Source of the DNA: Crossaster papposus
Lineage: Eukaryota; Echinodermata; Asteroidea; Velatida; Solasteridae
Reading direction: 5' to 3'
NCBI GenBank assembly: GCA_037893245.1
Contig: JBAIAA010000522.1
Location: 62,001-126,000, forward strand
Length of the DNA: 64,000 nucleotides
Position numbers and translations under genes: made by a program. Under the pieces are notes generated by a model. That model saw only the letters and a program-made list of their open reading frames with translations, did not search any database and was not told the origin of the DNA. This document shows, piece after piece, positions 12,388-26,577 of this stretch (its first letter is position 1; each line of letters opens with the position of its first letter).

Positions 12388-14107
12388 AGATCACGAAATT
12401 GACTAACAACACTCCCAAATGTTCTATAGCGCCCATTGAGCCTATGAAACACTTTTCGGCACTTTTTACCTTCAGATCACGAAATTGACTAACAACACTC
12501 CAAAATGGTCTATAGCGCCCATTGAGCCTAACAAACACTTTTCGGCACTATTTACCGTCAGATCACTAAATGGACTTACAACACTCCAAAATGGTATATA
12601 GCGCACATTGAGCCTAACAAACACTTTTCGGCACTTTTTACCTTCAGATCACGAAATTGACTAACAACACTCCCAAATGTTCTATAGCGCCCATTGAGCC
12701 TAAGAAACACTTCTCGGCACTTTTTACCTCCAGATCACGAAATTGACTAACAACACTCCCAAATGCTCTATAGCGCCCATTGAGCCTAACAAACACTTTT
12801 CGGCACTTTTTACCTTCAGATCACGAAATTGACTAACAACACTCCCAAATGTTCTATAGCGCCCATTGAGCCTAACAAACACTTTTCGGCACTATTCACC
12901 GTCAGATCACGAAATGGACTTACTACACTCCAAAATGGTCTATAGCGCCCATTGAGCCTAACAAACACTTTTCGGCACTTTTTACCTTCAGATCACGAAA
13001 TGGACTAACAACACTCCCAAATGCTCTATAGCGCCCATTAAGCCTAACAAACACTTTTCGGCACTTTTTACCTTCAGATCACGAAATGGACTAACAACAC
13101 TCCCAAATGCTCTATAGCGCCCATTGAGCCTAACAAACACTTTTCGGCACTTTTTACCTTCAGATCACGAAATGGACTTACAACACTCCAAAATGGTCTA
13201 TAGCGCCCATTGAGCATCAGAAACACTTTTCGGCACTATTTACCTTCAGATCACGAAATTGACTAACAACACTCACAAATGTTCTATAGCGCCCATTGAG
13301 CCTATGAAACACTTTTCGGCACTTTTTACCTTCAGATCACGAAATTGACTAACAACACTCCAAAATGGTCTATAGCGCCCATTGAGCCTAACAAACACTT
13401 TTCGGCACTATTTACCGTCAGATCACTAAATGGACTTACAACACTCCAAAATGGTATATAGCGCACATTGAGCCTAACAAACACTTTTCGGCACTTTTTA
13501 CCTTCAGATCACGAAATTGACTAACAACACTCCCAAATGTTCTATAGCGCCCATTGAGCCTAAGAAACACTTCTCGGCACTTTTTACCTCCAGATCACGA
13601 AATTGACTAACAACACTCCCAAATGCTCTATAGCGCCCATTGAGCCTAACAAACACTTTTCGGCACTTTTTACCTTCAGATCACGAAATTGACTAACAAC
13701 ACTCCCAAATGTTCTATAGCGCCCATTGAGCCTAACAAACACTTTTCGGCACTATTCACCGTCAGATCACGAAATGGACTTACTACACTCCAAAATGGTC
13801 TATAGCGCCCATTGAGCCTAACAAACACTTTTCGGCACTTTTTACCTTCAGATCACGAAATGGACTAACAACACTCCCAAATGCTCTATAGCGCCCATTA
13901 AGCCTAACAAACACTTTTCGGCACTTTTTACCTTCAGATCACGAAATGGACTAACAACACTCCCAAATGCTCTATAGCGCCCATTGAGCCTAACAAACAC
14001 TTTTCGGCACTTTTTACCTTCAGATCACGAAATGGACTTACAACACTCCAAAATGGTCTATAGCGCCCATTGAGCATCAGAAACACTTTTCGGCACTATT
14101 TACCTTC
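12388..14107. repeat. 10-monomer (860 bp) unit in two tandem copies
   Basis: Copy 1 is 12388-13247 and copy 2 is 13248-14107. Each runs in the same order: GTTCT/TATGAAAC unit, CCAAAATGGTCT unit, CTAAATGG/GTATATAG unit, GTTCT/TAAG unit, GCTCT unit, GTTCT with CACTATTCACC, ACTTACTACAC unit, CATTAAGCC unit, a plain ATGGACTAAC unit, and the GAGCATCAG unit. The only difference I noticed is CTCACAAAT in copy 2 near 13272 against CTCCCAAAT. This 10-monomer string is also the first part of the 17-monomer unit at 22364-26147. Confidence 0.85.
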
Positions 14108-16257
14108 AGATCACGAAATTGACTAACAACACTCCCAAATGTTCTATAGCGCCCATTGAGCCTATGAAACACTTTTCGGCACTTTTTACCTTCAGATCAC
14201 GAAATTGACTAACAACACTCCAAAATGGACTATAGCGCCCATTGAGCCTAACAAACACTTTTCGGCACTATTTACCGTCAGATCACTAAATGGACTTACA
14301 ACACTCCAAAATGGTATATAGCGCACATTGAGCCTAACAAACACTTTTCGGCACTTTTTACCTTCAGATCACGAAATTGACTAACAACACTCCCAAATGT
14401 TCTATAGCGCCCATTGAGCCTAAGAAACACTTTTCGGCACTTTTTACCTTCAGATCACGAAATGGACTTCCAACACTCCCAAATGCTCTATAGCGCCCAT
14501 TGAGCCTAACAAACACTTTTCGGCACTATTTACCTTCAGTTCACAAAATGGACTTACAGCACTCCCAAATGCTCTATAGCGCCCATTGAGCCTAACAAAC
14601 ACTTTTCGGCACTTTTTACCTTCAGATCACGAAATTGACTAACAACACTCCCAAATGTTCTATAGCGCCCATTGAGCCTAACAAACACTTTTCGGCACTA
14701 TTTACCGTCAGATCACTAAATGGACTTACAACACTCCAAAATGGTATATAGCGCACATTGAGCCTAAGAAACACCTTTTGGCACTATTTACCTTCAGATT
14801 ACGAAATGGACTTACAACACTCCAAAATGGTCTATAGCGCCCATTGAGCCTAAGAAACACTTCTCGGCACTTTTTACCTCCAGATCTCGAAATTGACTAA
14901 CAACACTCCCAAATGCTCTATAGCGCCCATTGAGCCTAACAAACACTTTTCGGCACTTTTTACCTTCAGATCACGAAATGGACTAACAACACTCCCAAAT
15001 GCGCTATAGCGCCCATTGAGCCTAACAAACACTTGTTGGCACTATTTACCTTCAGATCACGAAATGGACTTCCAACACTCCCAAATGCTCTATAGCGCCC
15101 ATTGAGCCTAACAAACATTTTTCGGCACTTTTTACCTTCAGATCACGAAATGGACTTCCAACACTCCCAAATGCTCTATAGCGCCCATTGAGCCTAACAA
15201 ACATTTTTCGGCACTTTTTACCTTCAGATCACGAAATTGACTAACAACACTCCCAAATGCTCTATAGCGCCCATTGAGACTAACAAACACTTTTCGGCAA
15301 TATTTACCTTCAGATCACGAAATGGACTTACAACACTCCAAAATGGTCTATAGCGCCCATTGAGCCTAAGAAACACTTTTTGGCACTTTTTACTTTCAGA
15401 TCACGAAATGGACTAACAACACTCCCAAATGCTCTATAGCGCCTATGGAGCCTAACAAACACTTTTCGGCACTTTTTACCTTCAGATCACGAAATGGACT
15501 TCCAACACTCCCAAATGCTCTATAGCGCCCATTGAGCCTAACAAACATTTTTCGGCACTTTTTACCTTCAGATCACGAAATGGACTTCCAACACACCCAA
15601 ATGCTCTATAGCGCCCATTGAGCCTAACAAACACTTTTTGGCACTATTTACCTTCAGATCACGAAATGGACTTACAACACTCCAAAATGGTCTATAGCGC
15701 CCATTGAGCCTAAAAAACACTTCTCGGCACTTTTTACCTCCAGATCACGAAATTGACTAACAACACTCCCAAATGCTCTATAGCGCCCATTGAGCCTAAC
15801 AAACACTTTTCGGCACTTTTTACCTTCAGATCACGAAATGGACTTCCAACACTCCCAAATGCTCTATAGCGCCCATTGAGCCTAACAAACACTTTTCGGC
15901 ACTATTTACCTTCAGTTCACAAAATGGACTTACAGCACTCCCAAATGCTCTATAGCGCCCATTGAGCCTAACAAACACTTTTCGGCACTTTTTACCTTCA
16001 GATCACGAAATTGACTAACAACACTCCCAAATGTTCTATAGCGCCCATTGAGCCTATGAAACACTTTTCGGCACTTTTTACCTTCAGATCACGAAATTGA
16101 CTTACAACACTCCCAAATGGTCTATAGTGCCCATTGAGACTAACAAACACTTTTCGGCACTTTTTACCTTCAGATCACGAAATTGACTAACAACACTCCC
16201 AAATGCTCTATAGCGCCCATTGAGCCTAACAAACACTTTTCGGCACTTTTTACCTTC
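13850..16257. repeat. 28-monomer segment, copy 1
   Basis: This is the first copy of a tandem pair. It starts at a CATTAAGCC unit and includes the GAGCATCAG unit (14022), AGTTCACAAAATGG units (14538 and ~15912), a CAGATTACG unit, a CAGATCTCG unit, ACTTGTTGGCAC (~15034), CGGCAATATTT (~15295) and CCTATGGAGCC (~15442). All of these rare variants recur in the same order at 16258-18493, 28 or 26 monomers downstream. It overlaps the tail of the 10-monomer unit because both share the CATTAAGCC to GAGCATCAG string. Confidence 0.85.
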
Positions 16258-18493
16258 AGATCACGAAATGGACTAACAACACTCCCAAATGCTCTATAGC
16301 GCCCATTAAGCCTAACAAACACTTTTCGGCACTTTTTACCTTCAGATCACGAAATGGACTAACAACACTCCCAAATGCTCTATAGCGCCCATTGAGCCTA
16401 ACAAACACTTTTCGGCACTTTTTACCTTCAGATCACGAAATGGACTTACAACACTCCAAAATGGTCTATAGCGCCCATTGAGCATCAGAAACACTTTTCG
16501 GCACTATTTACCTTCAGATCACGAAATTGACTAACAACACTCCCAAATGTTCTATAGCGCCCATTGAGCCTATGAAACACTTTTCGGCACTTTTTACCTT
16601 CAGATCACGAAATTGACTAACAACACTCCAAAATGGACTATAGCGCCCATTGAGCCTAACAAACACTTTTCGGCACTATTTACCGTCAGATCACTAAATG
16701 GACTTACAACACTCCAAAATGGTATATAGCGCACATTGAGCCTAACAAACACTTTTCGGCACTATTTACCTTCAGTTCACAAAATGGACTTACAGCACTC
16801 CCAAATGCTCTATAGCGCCCATTGAGCCTAACAAACACTTTTCGGCACTTTTTACCTTCAGATCACGAAATTGACTAACAACACTCCCAAATGTTCTATA
16901 GCGCCCATTGAGCCTAACAAACACTTTTCGGCACTATTTACCGTCAGATCACTAAATGGACTTACAACACTCCAAAATGGTATATAGCGCACATTGAGCC
17001 TAAGAAACACCTTTTGGCACTATTTACCTTCAGATTACGAAATGGACTTACAACACTCCAAAATGGTCTATAGCGCCCATTGAGCCTAAGAAACACTTCT
17101 CGGCACTTTTTACCTCCAGATCTCGAAATTGACTAACAACACTCCCAAATGCTCTATAGCGCCCATTGAGCCTAACAAACACTTTTCGGCACTTTTTACC
17201 TTCAGATCACGAAATGGACTAACAACACTCCCAAATGCGCTATAGCGCCCATTGAGCCTAACAAACACTTGTTGGCACTATTTACCTTCAGATCACGAAA
17301 TGGACTTCCAACACTCCCAAATGCTCTATAGCGCCCATTGAGCCTAACAAACATTTTTCGGCACTTTTTACCTTCAGATCACGAAATGGACTTCCAACAC
17401 TCCCAAATGCTCTATAGCGCCCATTGAGCCTAACAAACATTTTTCGGCACTTTTTACCTTCAGATCACGAAATTGACTAACAACACTCCCAAATGCTCTA
17501 TAGCGCCCATTGAGACTAACAAACACTTTTCGGCAATATTTACCTTCAGATCACGAAATGGACTTACAACACTCCAAAATGGTCTATAGCGCCCATTGAG
17601 CCTAAGAAACACTTTTTGGCACTTTTTACTTTCAGATCACGAAATGGACTAACAACACTCCCAAATGCTCTATAGCGCCTATGGAGCCTAACAAACACTT
17701 TTCGGCACTTTTTACCTTCAGATCACGAAATGGACTTCCAACACTCCCAAATGCTCTATAGCGCCCATTGAGCCTAACAAACATTTTTCGGCACTTTTTA
17801 CCTTCAGATCACGAAATGGACTTCCAACACACCCAAATGCTCTATAGCGCCCATTGAGCCTAACAAACACTTTTTGGCACTATTTACCTTCAGATCACGA
17901 AATGGACTTACAACACTCCAAAATGGTCTATAGCGCCCATTGAGCCTAAAAAACACTTCTCGGCACTTTTTACCTCCAGATCACGAAATTGACTAACAAC
18001 ACTCCCAAATGCTCTATAGCGCCCATTGAGCCTAACAAACACTTTTCGGCACTTTTTACCTTCAGATCACGAAATGGACTTCCAACACTCCCAAATGCTC
18101 TATAGCGCCCATTGAGCCTAACAAACACTTTTCGGCACTATTTACCTTCAGTTCACAAAATGGACTTACAGCACTCCCAAATGCTCTATAGCGCCCATTG
18201 AGCCTAACAAACACTTTTCGGCACTTTTTACCTTCAGATCACGAAATTGACTAACAACACTCCCAAATGTTCTATAGCGCCCATTGAGCCTATGAAACAC
18301 TTTTCGGCACTTTTTACCTTCAGATCACGAAATTGACTTACAACACTCCCAAATGGTCTATAGTGCCCATTGAGACTAACAAACACTTTTCGGCACTTTT
18401 TACCTTCAGATCACGAAATTGACTAACAACACTCCCAAATGCTCTATAGCGCCCATTGAGCCTAACAAACACTTTTCGGCACTATTTACCTTC
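16258..18493. repeat. 26-monomer segment, copy 2 (two monomers shorter)
   Basis: This is the second copy of 13850-16257. The offset is 2408 bp (28 monomers) up to the CTAAATGG unit at 16688 and 2236 bp (26 monomers) after it. The change happens inside monomer 16688-16773. Its left half matches the copy-1 unit at 14280 (CTAAATGG, GTATATAGCGCACATTG) and its right end matches the unit at 14452 (CACTATTTACC). Two monomers were therefore lost through one in-register exchange. The copies diverge again at ~16247/18483 (CACTTTTTACC against CACTATTTACC). Confidence 0.85.
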
Positions 18494-21400
18494 AGATCAC
18501 GAAATGGACTTACAACACTCCAAAATGGTCTATAGCGCCCATTGAGCCTAAGAAACACTTTTCGGCACTTTTTACCTTCAGATCACGAAATGGACTAACA
18601 ACACTTCCAAATGCTCTATAGCGCCCATTGAGCCTAACAAACACTTTTCGGCTCTTTTTACCTTCAGATCACGAAATGGACTTACTACACTCCAAAATGG
18701 TCTATAGCGCCCATTAAGCCTAACAAACACTTTTCGGCACTTTTTACCTTCAGATCACGAAATTGAGTAACAACACTCCCAAATGCTCTATAGCGCCCAT
18801 TGAGCCTAACAAACACTTTTTGGCACTATTTACGTTCAGATCACAAAATGGACTTCCAACACTCCCAAATGCTCTATAGCGCCCATTGAGCCTAACAAAC
18901 ACTTTTTGGCACTATTTACGTTCAGATCACGAAATGGACTTCCAACACTCCCAAATGGTCTATAGCGCCCATTGAGCCTAACAAACACTTTTCGGCACTA
19001 TTTACCTTCAGATCACGAAATGGACTTACAACACTCCAAAATGGTCTATAGTGCCCATTGAGCCTAACAAACACTTTTCGGCACTTTTTACCTTCAGATC
19101 ACGAAATGGACTAACAACACTCCCAAATGCTCTATAGCGCCCATTGAGCCTAACAAACACTTTTCGGCACTTTTTACCTTCAGATCACCAAATGGACTAA
19201 CAACACTCCCAAATGCTCTATAGCGCCCATTGAGCCTAACAAACACTTTTCGGCACTTTTTACCTTCAGATCACGAAATGGACTAACAACACTCCCAAAT
19301 GCTCTATAGCGCCCATTGAGCCTAACAAACACTTTTCGGCACTTTTTACCTTCAGATCACGAAATGGACTTACTACACTCCAAAATGGTCTATAGCGCCC
19401 ATTGAGCCTAACAAACACTTTTCGGCACTTTTTACCTTCAGATCACGAAATTGACTAACAACACTCCCAAATGCTCTATAGCGCCAATTGAGCCTAACAA
19501 ACACTTTTCGGCACTTTTTACCTTCAGATCACGTAATTGACTAACAACACTCCCAAATGCTCTATAGCGCCAATTGAGCCTAACAAACACTTTTTGGCAC
19601 TATTTACCTTCAGATCACGAAATGGACTTCCAACACTCCCAAATGCTCTATAGCGCCCATTGAGCCTAAAAAAAATTTTTCGGCACTTTTTACCTTCAGA
19701 TCACGAAATGGACTTCCAACACTCCCAAATGCTCTATAGCGCCTATTGAGCCTAACAAACACTTTTCGGCACTTTTTACCTTCAGATCACGAAATGGACT
19801 AACAACACTCCCAAATGCTCTATAGCGCCCATTGAGCCTAACAAACACTTTTTGGCACTATTTACGTTCAGATCACAAAATGGACTTCCAACACTCCCAA
19901 ATGCTCTATAGCGCCCATTGAGCCTAACAAACACTTTTTGGCACTATTTACGTTCAGATCACGAAATGGACTTCCAACACTCCCAAATGGTCTATAGCGC
20001 CCATTGAGCCTAACAAACACTTTTCGGCACTATTTACCTTCAGATCACGAAATGGACTTACAACACTCCCAAATGGTCTATAGTGCCCATTGAGCCTAAC
20101 AAACACTTTTCGGCACTTTTTACCTTCAGATCACGAAATGGACTTCCAACACTCCCAAATGCTCTATAGCGCCCATTGAGCCTAACAAACATTTTTCGGC
20201 ACTTTTTACCTTCAGATCACGAAATTGACTAACAACACTCCCAAATGCTCTATAGCGCCCATTGAGCCTAAGAAACACTTTTCGGCACTTTTTACCTTCA
20301 GATCACGAAATTGACTAACAACACTTCCAAATGCTCTATAGAGCCCATTGAGCCTAACAAACACTTTTCGGCACTATTTACCTTCAGATCACAAAATTGA
20401 CTTACAACACTCCCAAATGCTCTATAGCGCCCATTGAGCCTAACAAACACTTTTCGGCACTATTTACCTTCAGATCACGAAATGGACTAACAACACTCCC
20501 AAATGCTCTATAGCGCCCATTGAGCCTAACAAACACTTTTCGGCACTTTTTACATTCAGATCACCAAATGGACTAACAACACTCCCAAATGCTCTATATC
20601 GCCCATTGAGCCTAACAAACACTTTTCGGCACTTTTTACCTTCAGATCACGAAATTGACTAACAACACTCCCAAATGCTCTATAGCGCCCATTGAGCCTA
20701 ACAAACACTTTTCGGCACTTTTTACCTTCAGATCACGAAATGGACTAACAACACTCCCAAATGCTCTATAGCGCCCATTGAGCTTAACAAACACTTTTCG
20801 GCACTTTTTACCTTCAGATCACGAAATGGACTAACAACACTCCCAAATGCGCTATAGCGCCCATTGAGACTAAGAAACACTTTTCGGCACTTTTTACCTT
20901 CAGATCACGAAATTGACTAACAACACTTCCAAATGCTCTATAGAGCCCATTGAGCCTAACAAACACTTTTCGGCACTATTTACCTTCAGATCACAAAATT
21001 GACTTACAACACTCCCAAATGCTCTATAGCGCCCATTGAGCCTAACAAACACTTTTCGGCACTATTTACCTTCAGATCACGAAATGGACTAACAACACTC
21101 CCAAATGCTCTATAGCGCCCATTGAGCCTAACAAACACTTTTCGGCACTTTTTACATTCAGATCACCAAATGGACTAACAACACTCCCAAATGCTCTATA
21201 TCGCCCATTGAGCCTAACAAACACTTTTCGGCACTTTTTACCTTCAGATCACGAAATTGACTAACAACACTCCCAAATGCTCTATAGCGCCCATTGAGCC
21301 TAACAAACACTTTTCGGCACTTTTTACCTTCAGATCACGAAATGGACTAACAACACTCCCAAATGCTCTATAGCGCCCATTGAGCTTAACAAACACTTTT

Positions 21401-22365
21401 CGGCACTTTTTACCTTCAGATCACGAAATGGACTAACAACACTCCCAAATGCGCTATAGCGCCCATTGAGACTAACAAACACTTTTTGGCACTATTTACC
21501 TTCAGATCACGAAATGGACTTCCAACACTCCCAAATGCTCTATAGCGCCCATTGAGCCTAACAAACATTTTTCGGCACTTTTTACCTTCAGATCACGAAA
21601 TTGACTAACAACACTCCCAAATGCTCTATAGCGCCCATTGAGCCTAAGAAACACTTTTCGGCACTTTTTACCTTCAGATCACGAAATTGACTAACAACAC
21701 TTCCAAATGCTCTATAGAGCCCATTGAGCCTAACAAACACTTTTCGGCACTATTTACCTTCAGATCACAAAATTGACTTACAACACTCCCAAATGCTCTA
21801 TAGCGCCCATTGAGCCTAACAAACACTTTTCGGCACTATTTACCTTCAGTTCACAAAATGGACTTACAGCACTCCCAAATGCTCTATAGCGCCCATTGAG
21901 CCTAACAAACACTTTTCGGCACTTTTCACCTTCAGATCACGAAATTGACTAACAACACTCCCAAATGTTCTATAGCGCCCATTGAGCCTATGAAACACTT
22001 TTCGGCACTTTTTACCTTCAGATCACGAAATTGACTAACAACACTCCAAAATGGTCTATAGCGCCCATTGAGCCTAACAAACACTTTTCGGCACTATTTA
22101 CCGTCAGATCACTAAATGGACTTACAACACTCCAAAATGGTATATAGCGCACATTGAGCCTAACAAACACTTTTCGGCACTTTTTACCTTCAGATCACGA
22201 AATTGACTAACAACACTCCCAAATGTTCTATAGCGCCCATTGAGCCTAAGAAACACTTCTCGGCACTTTTTACCTCCAGATCACGAAATTGACTAACAAC
22301 ACTCCCAAATGCTCTATAGCGCCCATTGAGCCTAACAAACACTTTTCGGCACTTTTTACCTTCAG
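18494..22365. repeat. Higher-order block C (third copy of part of A/B)
   Basis: This block matches B at 7916-10065 with an offset of 123 monomers, rising to 124 after the A8T5 unit at 19612, which B lacks at that point. It then matches with an offset of 133 after a 9-monomer insertion. Unit order includes the GGCTCTTTTTACC, GAGTAACAACAC, GTCTATAGTGCC, CGTAATTGAC and GCCTATTGAG types seen in A and B. It passes into the 17-monomer unit at 22364. Confidence 0.75.
20816..20901. repeat. Hybrid monomer at the edge of a 9-monomer duplication
   Basis: The left part is the GCGCTATAGCGC / GAGACTAA type; the right part is the TAAGAAACACTTTTCGG type. Everywhere else GAGACTAA is followed by CAAACACTTTT(T/C)GG. 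The next monomer (20902, CTTCCAAATGCTCTATAGAGCC) and its followers are repeated at 21676, exactly 774 bp (9 monomers) downstream, so this unit marks the crossover point of a 9-monomer gain. Confidence 0.8.
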
Positions 22366-25300
22366 ATCACGAAATTGACTAACAACACTCCCAAATGTTC
22401 TATAGCGCCCATTGAGCCTATGAAACACTTTTCGGCACTTTTTACCTTCAGATCACGAAATTGACTAACAACACTCCAAAATGGTCTATAGCGCCCATTG
22501 AGCCTAACAAACACTTTTCGGCACTATTTACCGTCAGATCACTAAATGGACTTACAACACTCCAAAATGGTATATAGCGCACATTGAGCCTAACAAACAC
22601 TTTTCGGCACTTTTTACCTTCAGATCACGAAATTGACTAACAACACTCCCAAATGTTCTATAGCGCCCATTGAGCCTAAGAAACACTTCTCGGCACTTTT
22701 TACCTCCAGATCACGAAATTGACTAACAACACTCCCAAATGCTCAATAGCGCCCATTGAGCCTAACAAACACTTTTCGGCACTTTTTACCTTCAGATCAC
22801 GAAATTGACTAACAACACTCCCAAATGTTCTATAGCGCCCATTGAGCCTAACAAACACTTTTCGGCACTATTCACCGTCAGATCACGAAATGGACTTACT
22901 ACACTCCAAAATGGTCTATAGCGCCCATTGAGCCTAACAAACACTTTTCGGCACTTTTTACCTTCAGATCACGAAATGGACTAACAACACTCCCAAATGC
23001 TCTATAGCGCCCATTAAGCCTAACAAACACTTTTCGGCACTTTTTACCTTCAGATCACGAAATGGACTAACAACACTCCCAAATGCTCTATAGCGCCCAT
23101 TGAGCCTAACAAACACTTTTCGGCACTTTTTACCTTCAGATCACGAAATGGACTTACAACACTCCAAAATGGTCTATAGCGCCCATTGAGCATCAGAAAC
23201 ACTTTTCGGCACTATTTACCTTCAGATCACGAAATTGACTAACAACACTCCCAAATGTTCTATAGCGCCCATTGAGCCTATGAAACACTTTTCGGCACTT
23301 TTTACCTTCAGATCACGAAATTGACTAACAACACTCCAAAATGGACTATAGCGCCCATTGAGCCTAACAAACACTTTTCGGCACTATTTACCGTCAGATC
23401 ACTAAATGGACTTACAACACTCCAAAATGGTATATAGCGCACATTGAGCCTAACAAACACTTTTCGGCACTTTTTACCTTCAGATCACGAAATTGACTAA
23501 CAACACTCCCAAATGTTCTATAGCGCCCATTGAGCCTAAGAAACACTTCTCGGCACTTTTTACCTCCAGATCACGAAATTGACTAACAACACTCCCAAAT
23601 GCTCTATAGCGCCCATTGAGCCTAACAAACACTTTTCGGCACTTTTTAACTTCAGATCACGAAATTGACTAACAACACTCCCAAATGCTCTATAGCGCCC
23701 ATTGAGCCTAACAAACACTTTTTGGCACTTTTTACCTTCAGATCACGAAATGGACTTCCAACACTCCCAAATGTTCTATAGCGCCCATTGAGCCTATGAA
23801 ACACTTTTCGGCACTTTTTACCTTCAGATCACGAAATTGACTAACAACACTCCCAAATGTTCTATAGCGCCCATTGAGCCTATGAAACACTTTTCGGCAC
23901 TTTTTACCTTCAGATCACGAAATTGACTAACAACACTCCAAAATGGTCTATAGCGCCCATTGAGCCTAACAAACACTTTTCGGCACTATTTACCGTCAGA
24001 TCACTAAATGGACTTACAACACTCCAAAATGGTATATAGCGCACATTGAGCCTAACAAACACTTTTCGGCACTTTTTACCTTCAGATCACGAAATTGACT
24101 AACAACACTCCCAAATGTTCTATAGCGCCCATTGAGCCTAAGAAACACTTCTCGGCACTTTTTACCTCCAGATCACGAAATTGACTAACAACACTCCCAA
24201 ATGCTCTATAGCGCCCATTGAGCCTAACAAACACTTTTCGGCACTTTTTACCTTCAGATCACGAAATTGACTAACAACACTCCCAAATGTTCTATAGCGC
24301 CCATTGAGCCTAACAAACACTTTTCGGCACTATTCACCGTCAGATCACGAAATGGACTTACTACACTCCAAAATGGTCTATAGCGCCCATTGAGCCTAAC
24401 AAACACTTTTCGGCACTTTTTACCTTCAGATCACGAAATGGACTAACAACACTCCCAAATGCTCTATAGCGCCCATTAAGCCTAACAAACACTTTTCGGC
24501 ACTTTTTACCTTCAGATCACGAAATGGACTAACAACACTCCCAAATGCTCTATAGCGCCCATTGAGCCTAACAAACACTTTTCGGCACTTTTTACCTTCA
24601 GATCACGAAATGGACTTACAACACTCCAAAATGGTCTATAGCGCCCATTGAGCATCAGAAACACTTTTCGGCACTATTTACCTTCAGATCACGAAATTGA
24701 CTAACAACACTCCCAAATGTTCTATAGCGCCCATTGAGCCTATGAAACACTTTTCGGCACTTTTTACCTTCAGATCACGAAATTGACTAACAACACTCCA
24801 AAATGGACTATAGCGCCCATTGAGCCTAACAAACACTTTTCGGCACTATTTACCGTCAGATCACTAAATGGACTTACAACACTCCAAAATGGTATATAGC
24901 GCACATTGAGCCTAACAAACACTTTTCGGCACTTTTTACCTTCAGATCACGAAATTGACTAACAACACTCCCAAATGTTCTATAGCGCCCATTGAGCCTA
25001 AGAAACACTTCTCGGCACTTTTTACCTCCAGATCACGAAATTGACTAACAACACTCCCAAATGCTCTATAGCGCCCATTGAGTCTAACAAACACTTTTCG
25101 GCACTTTTTAACTTCAGATCACGAAATTGACTAACAACACTCCCAAATGCTCTATAGCGCCCATTGAGCCTAACAAACACTTTTTGGCACTTTTTACCTT
25201 CAGATCACGAAATGGACTTCCAACACTCCCAAATGTTCTATAGCGCCCATTGAGCCTATGAAACACTTTTCGGCACTTTTTACCTTCAGATCACGAAATT

Positions 25301-26147
25301 GACTAACAACACTCCCAAATGTTCTATAGCGCCCATTGAGCCTATGAAACACTTTTCGGCACTTTTTACCTTCAGATCACGAAATTGACTAACAACACTC
25401 CAAAATGGTCTATAGCGCCCATTGAGCCTAACAAACACTTTTCGGCACTATTTACCGTCAGATCACTAAATGGACTTACAACACTCCAAAATGGTATATA
25501 GCGCACATTGAGCCTAACAAACACTTTTCGGCACTTTTTACCTTCAGATCACGAAATTGACTAACAACACTCCCAAATGTTCTATAGCGCCCATTGAGCC
25601 TAAGAAACACTTCTCGGCACTTTTTACCTCCAGATCACGAAATTGACTAACAACACTCCCAAATGCTCTATAGCGCCCATTGAGCCTAACAAACACTTTT
25701 CGGCACTTTTTACCTTCAGATCACGAAATTGACTAACAACACTCCCAAATGTTCTATAGCGCCCATTGAGCCTAACAAACACTTTTCGGCACTATTCACC
25801 GTCAGATCACGAAATGGACTTACTACACTCCAAAATGGTCTATAGCGCCCATTGAGCCTAACAAACACTTTTCGGCACTTTTTACCTTCAGATCACGAAA
25901 TGGACTAACAACACTCCCAAATGCTCTATAGCGCCCATTAAGCCTAACAAACACTTTTCGGCACTTTTTACCTTCAGATCACGAAATGGACTAACAACAC
26001 TCCCAAATGCTCTATAGCGCCCATTGAGCCTAACAAACACTTTTCGGCACTTTTTACCTTCAGATCACGAAATGGACTTACAACACTCCAAAATGGTCTA
26101 TAGCGCCCATTGAGCATCAGAAACACTTTTCGGCACTATTTACCTTC
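22364..26147. repeat. 17-monomer (1462 bp) higher-order unit, about 2.6 copies
   Basis: The GAGCATCAG marker recurs at 23188, 24650 and 26112, spaced exactly 1462 bp (17 x 86). Copy 1 is 22364-23825, copy 2 is 23826-25287 and copy 3 begins at 25288, keeping order through 26147. After that one monomer (GTTCT/TATGAAAC type) is missing. The unit consists of the 10-monomer string seen at 12388-14107 plus seven more. Copies differ by few bases: near 22740 copy 1 has GCTCAATAG where copy 2 has GCTCTATAG, and near 25083 copy 2 has GAGTCTAAC. Confidence 0.8.
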
Positions 26148-26577
26148 AGATCACGAAATTGACTAACAACACTCCAAAATGGACTATAGCGCCCATTGAG
26201 CCTAACAAACACTTTTCGGCACTATTTACCGTCAGATCACTAAATGGACTTACAACACTCCAAAATGGTATATAGCGCACATTGAGCCTAACAAACACTT
26301 TTCGGCACTTTTTACCTTCAGATCACGAAATTGACTAACAACACTCCCAAATGTTCTATAGCGCCCATTGAGCCTAAGAAACACTTCTCGGCACTTTTTA
26401 CCTCCAGATCACGAAATTGACTAACAACACTCCCAAATGCTCTATAGCGCCCATTGAGCCTAACAAACACTTTTCGGCACTTTTTAACTTCAGATCACGA
26501 AATTGACTAACAACACTCCCAAATGCTCTATAGCGCCCATTGAGCCTAACAAACACTTTTTGGCACTTTTTACCTTC

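Larger units (their letters stand above)
6637..12420. repeat. Higher-order block B (67-monomer unit, copy 2)
   Basis: This is the second copy of the block A unit and follows it directly. The match begins inside the monomer at 6623 (ATTG here, ATGG in block A at 861) and ends in the monomer at 12388, where GTTCT replaces GCTCT. Blocks A and B alone share the AAACTGGTATATAG variant, at 1807 and 4903 in A and 7658 and 10668 in B; later blocks have AAAATGGTATATAG. Block B carries the 3-bp insertion at 7004-7009 and a hybrid monomer at 10066. That hybrid joins two unit types and has lost two monomers. Confidence 0.8.
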
